Shown one piece after another: positions 5,794-6,507 of a DNA stretch of 6,507 nt. Position 1 is the first letter of the stretch; each line of letters starts with the position of its first letter. Source of the DNA: an uncultured Halioglobus sp. (lineage in GTDB: Bacteria > Pseudomonadota > Gammaproteobacteria > Pseudomonadales > Halieaceae); NCBI GenBank assembly GCA_905480565.1, contig CAJQQW010000102.1, positions 1-6,507 of the forward strand, read 5' to 3'. Under the pieces are notes generated by a model that searched no databases, was not told the origin of the DNA, and saw only the letters and a list, made by a program, of their open reading frames with translations. The translations under genes were made by a program, and so were the position numbers.

Positions 5794-6507
5794 CTAGTTC
5801 CCTTGAGCGCCGCCACGCTCGCTGAGGGTTTGCCACGCCTCTGGATTCTTCAGGTGGCCGTTTACCGCAAACGTAATAATGGGCGGCAGCGTACTTGCAG
5901 ACCAGTATCTATGCTCCCATTTATAGTACAGAAACTCTCTCTCACGACTCTCTTCCTCACTTACGGAAAAAACATCTCGTACTCCGGCTATCGAGTCAGA
6001 CTCGGGTTCTAACCCGTGTGCTGCAAGAATTGTCGCTGGAATATCCCTAAGCGAAACGGGCGCCTCTGAAACGACTATTGGCCCTCGCGAGCCAAATGGC
6101 TTGATCGCCAAAGTAGCAGACGACCGGGTCAACATTCGCTTGGTGATTCCACTGTCCTCGAAGGCCTTGATGTCGAATTGGTGACCTTGCCAGTGATCGC
6201 CGTGATCGGAGGAGAGAACGATCATCGTCTGATCATAAATATCTAACCGCTTGAGTGTTTCCAACAGCGCTACAAAATGACTCAGACCACATTTGACGAA
6301 TTCTATACCGGTCAATCGATTCTGCTCACTGTGCTCTAAAATCTTGCAGCTGGCGTCTAGATCAGCAGGCGTATGCGTGACCATCGAGTGGAAAAACTGA
6401 TATCGAGGACTACTATCAAGGCTAACCGTTAATTGATCCAGATATTTTTCGAACAATAAATGGGCGATACCTGCATGCGATTTCAAATAGCTGTTACGCG
6501 CGTGCAT
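5794..6507 (-). CDS. Sulfatase/alkaline-phosphatase-superfamily protein, C-terminal part (N-terminus beyond window edge)
   Basis: The frame is open from the right edge to the TAG at 5794-5796, giving 237 visible residues. Features of the superfamily are FFHSMVTHTP (residues 38-47 of the visible part), MIVLSSDHGD (95-104, in which the D-H pair normally binds the metal), H109 shortly after, and the helix SLRDIPATIL (152-161), matching the 'sllDlaPTlL' element of sulfatases. The nucleophile (Cys/Ser/Thr) and first metal site, which lie in the N-terminal half, are not visible, so sulfatase, phosphoethanolamine transferase or other phospho- or sulfo-ester activity cannot be told apart. The Met at the last three bases is probably internal, because this family usually has 450-600 residues. 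There is no signal peptide or membrane segment in the visible part. The gene converges on proteorhodopsin and is not part of its transcription unit. Confidence 0.85.
   Translation of the reverse strand: MHARNSYLKSHAGIAHLLFEKYLDQLTVSLDSSPRYQFFHSMVTHTPADLDASCKILEHSEQNRLTGIEFVKCGLSHFVALLETLKRLDIYDQTMIVLSSDHGDHWQGHQFDIKAFEDSGITKRMLTRSSATLAIKPFGSRGPIVVSEAPVSLRDIPATILAAHGLEPESDSIAGVRDVFSVSEEESREREFLYYKWEHRYWSASTLPPIITFAVNGHLKNPEAWQTLSERGGAQGN

Overview
The window looks like chromosomal DNA of an aerobic marine gammaproteobacterium. The strongest clue is a complete green-type proton-pumping proteorhodopsin with the family's retinal-pocket and proton-path residues. A bacterial wax ester synthase/diacylglycerol acyltransferase and a small Cys/Arg-rich membrane protein of a gammaproteobacterial look agree with this. 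I cannot fix the genus from the sequence; Halieaceae- or SAR92-like lineages would fit but this is inference.

Layout from left to right. 1-1179 (minus): a wax ester synthase/DGAT whose C-terminus runs off the left edge. 1180-1385: a short spacer. 1386-3580 (minus): a molybdopterin oxidoreductase with an N-terminal [4Fe-4S] site, split into two reading frames by an apparent one-base loss near 2200-2204. 3581-3860: a spacer with no gene seen. 3861-4313 (minus): a 150-residue single-pass membrane protein with a Cys cluster and DRR repeats. 4314-4649: a divergent intergenic region holding two inverted repeats and the proteorhodopsin ribosome binding site. 4650-5432 (plus): proteorhodopsin, closed by a strong intrinsic terminator at 5456-5482. 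5483-5793: a convergent spacer with an 18-bp perfect palindrome. 5794-6507 (minus): the C-terminal part of a sulfatase/alkaline-phosphatase-superfamily protein that runs off the right edge.

The genes do not form one obvious operon. Proteorhodopsin is the only plus-strand gene, has its own terminator, and is not accompanied in this window by retinal synthesis genes (blh, crt). It therefore looks like a stand-alone light-driven proton pump that depends on retinal made from a locus elsewhere. The acyltransferase (storage lipid), the oxidoreductase and the sulfatase-fold enzyme are metabolic neighbours with no demonstrated link to it. I did not find a convincing new multi-gene system. The most useful points for follow-up are the frameshift in the molybdoenzyme, its lack of Cys or Sec at the likely metal-ligand position, the inverted repeats just upstream of proteorhodopsin, and the uncharacterised Cys/DRR protein.
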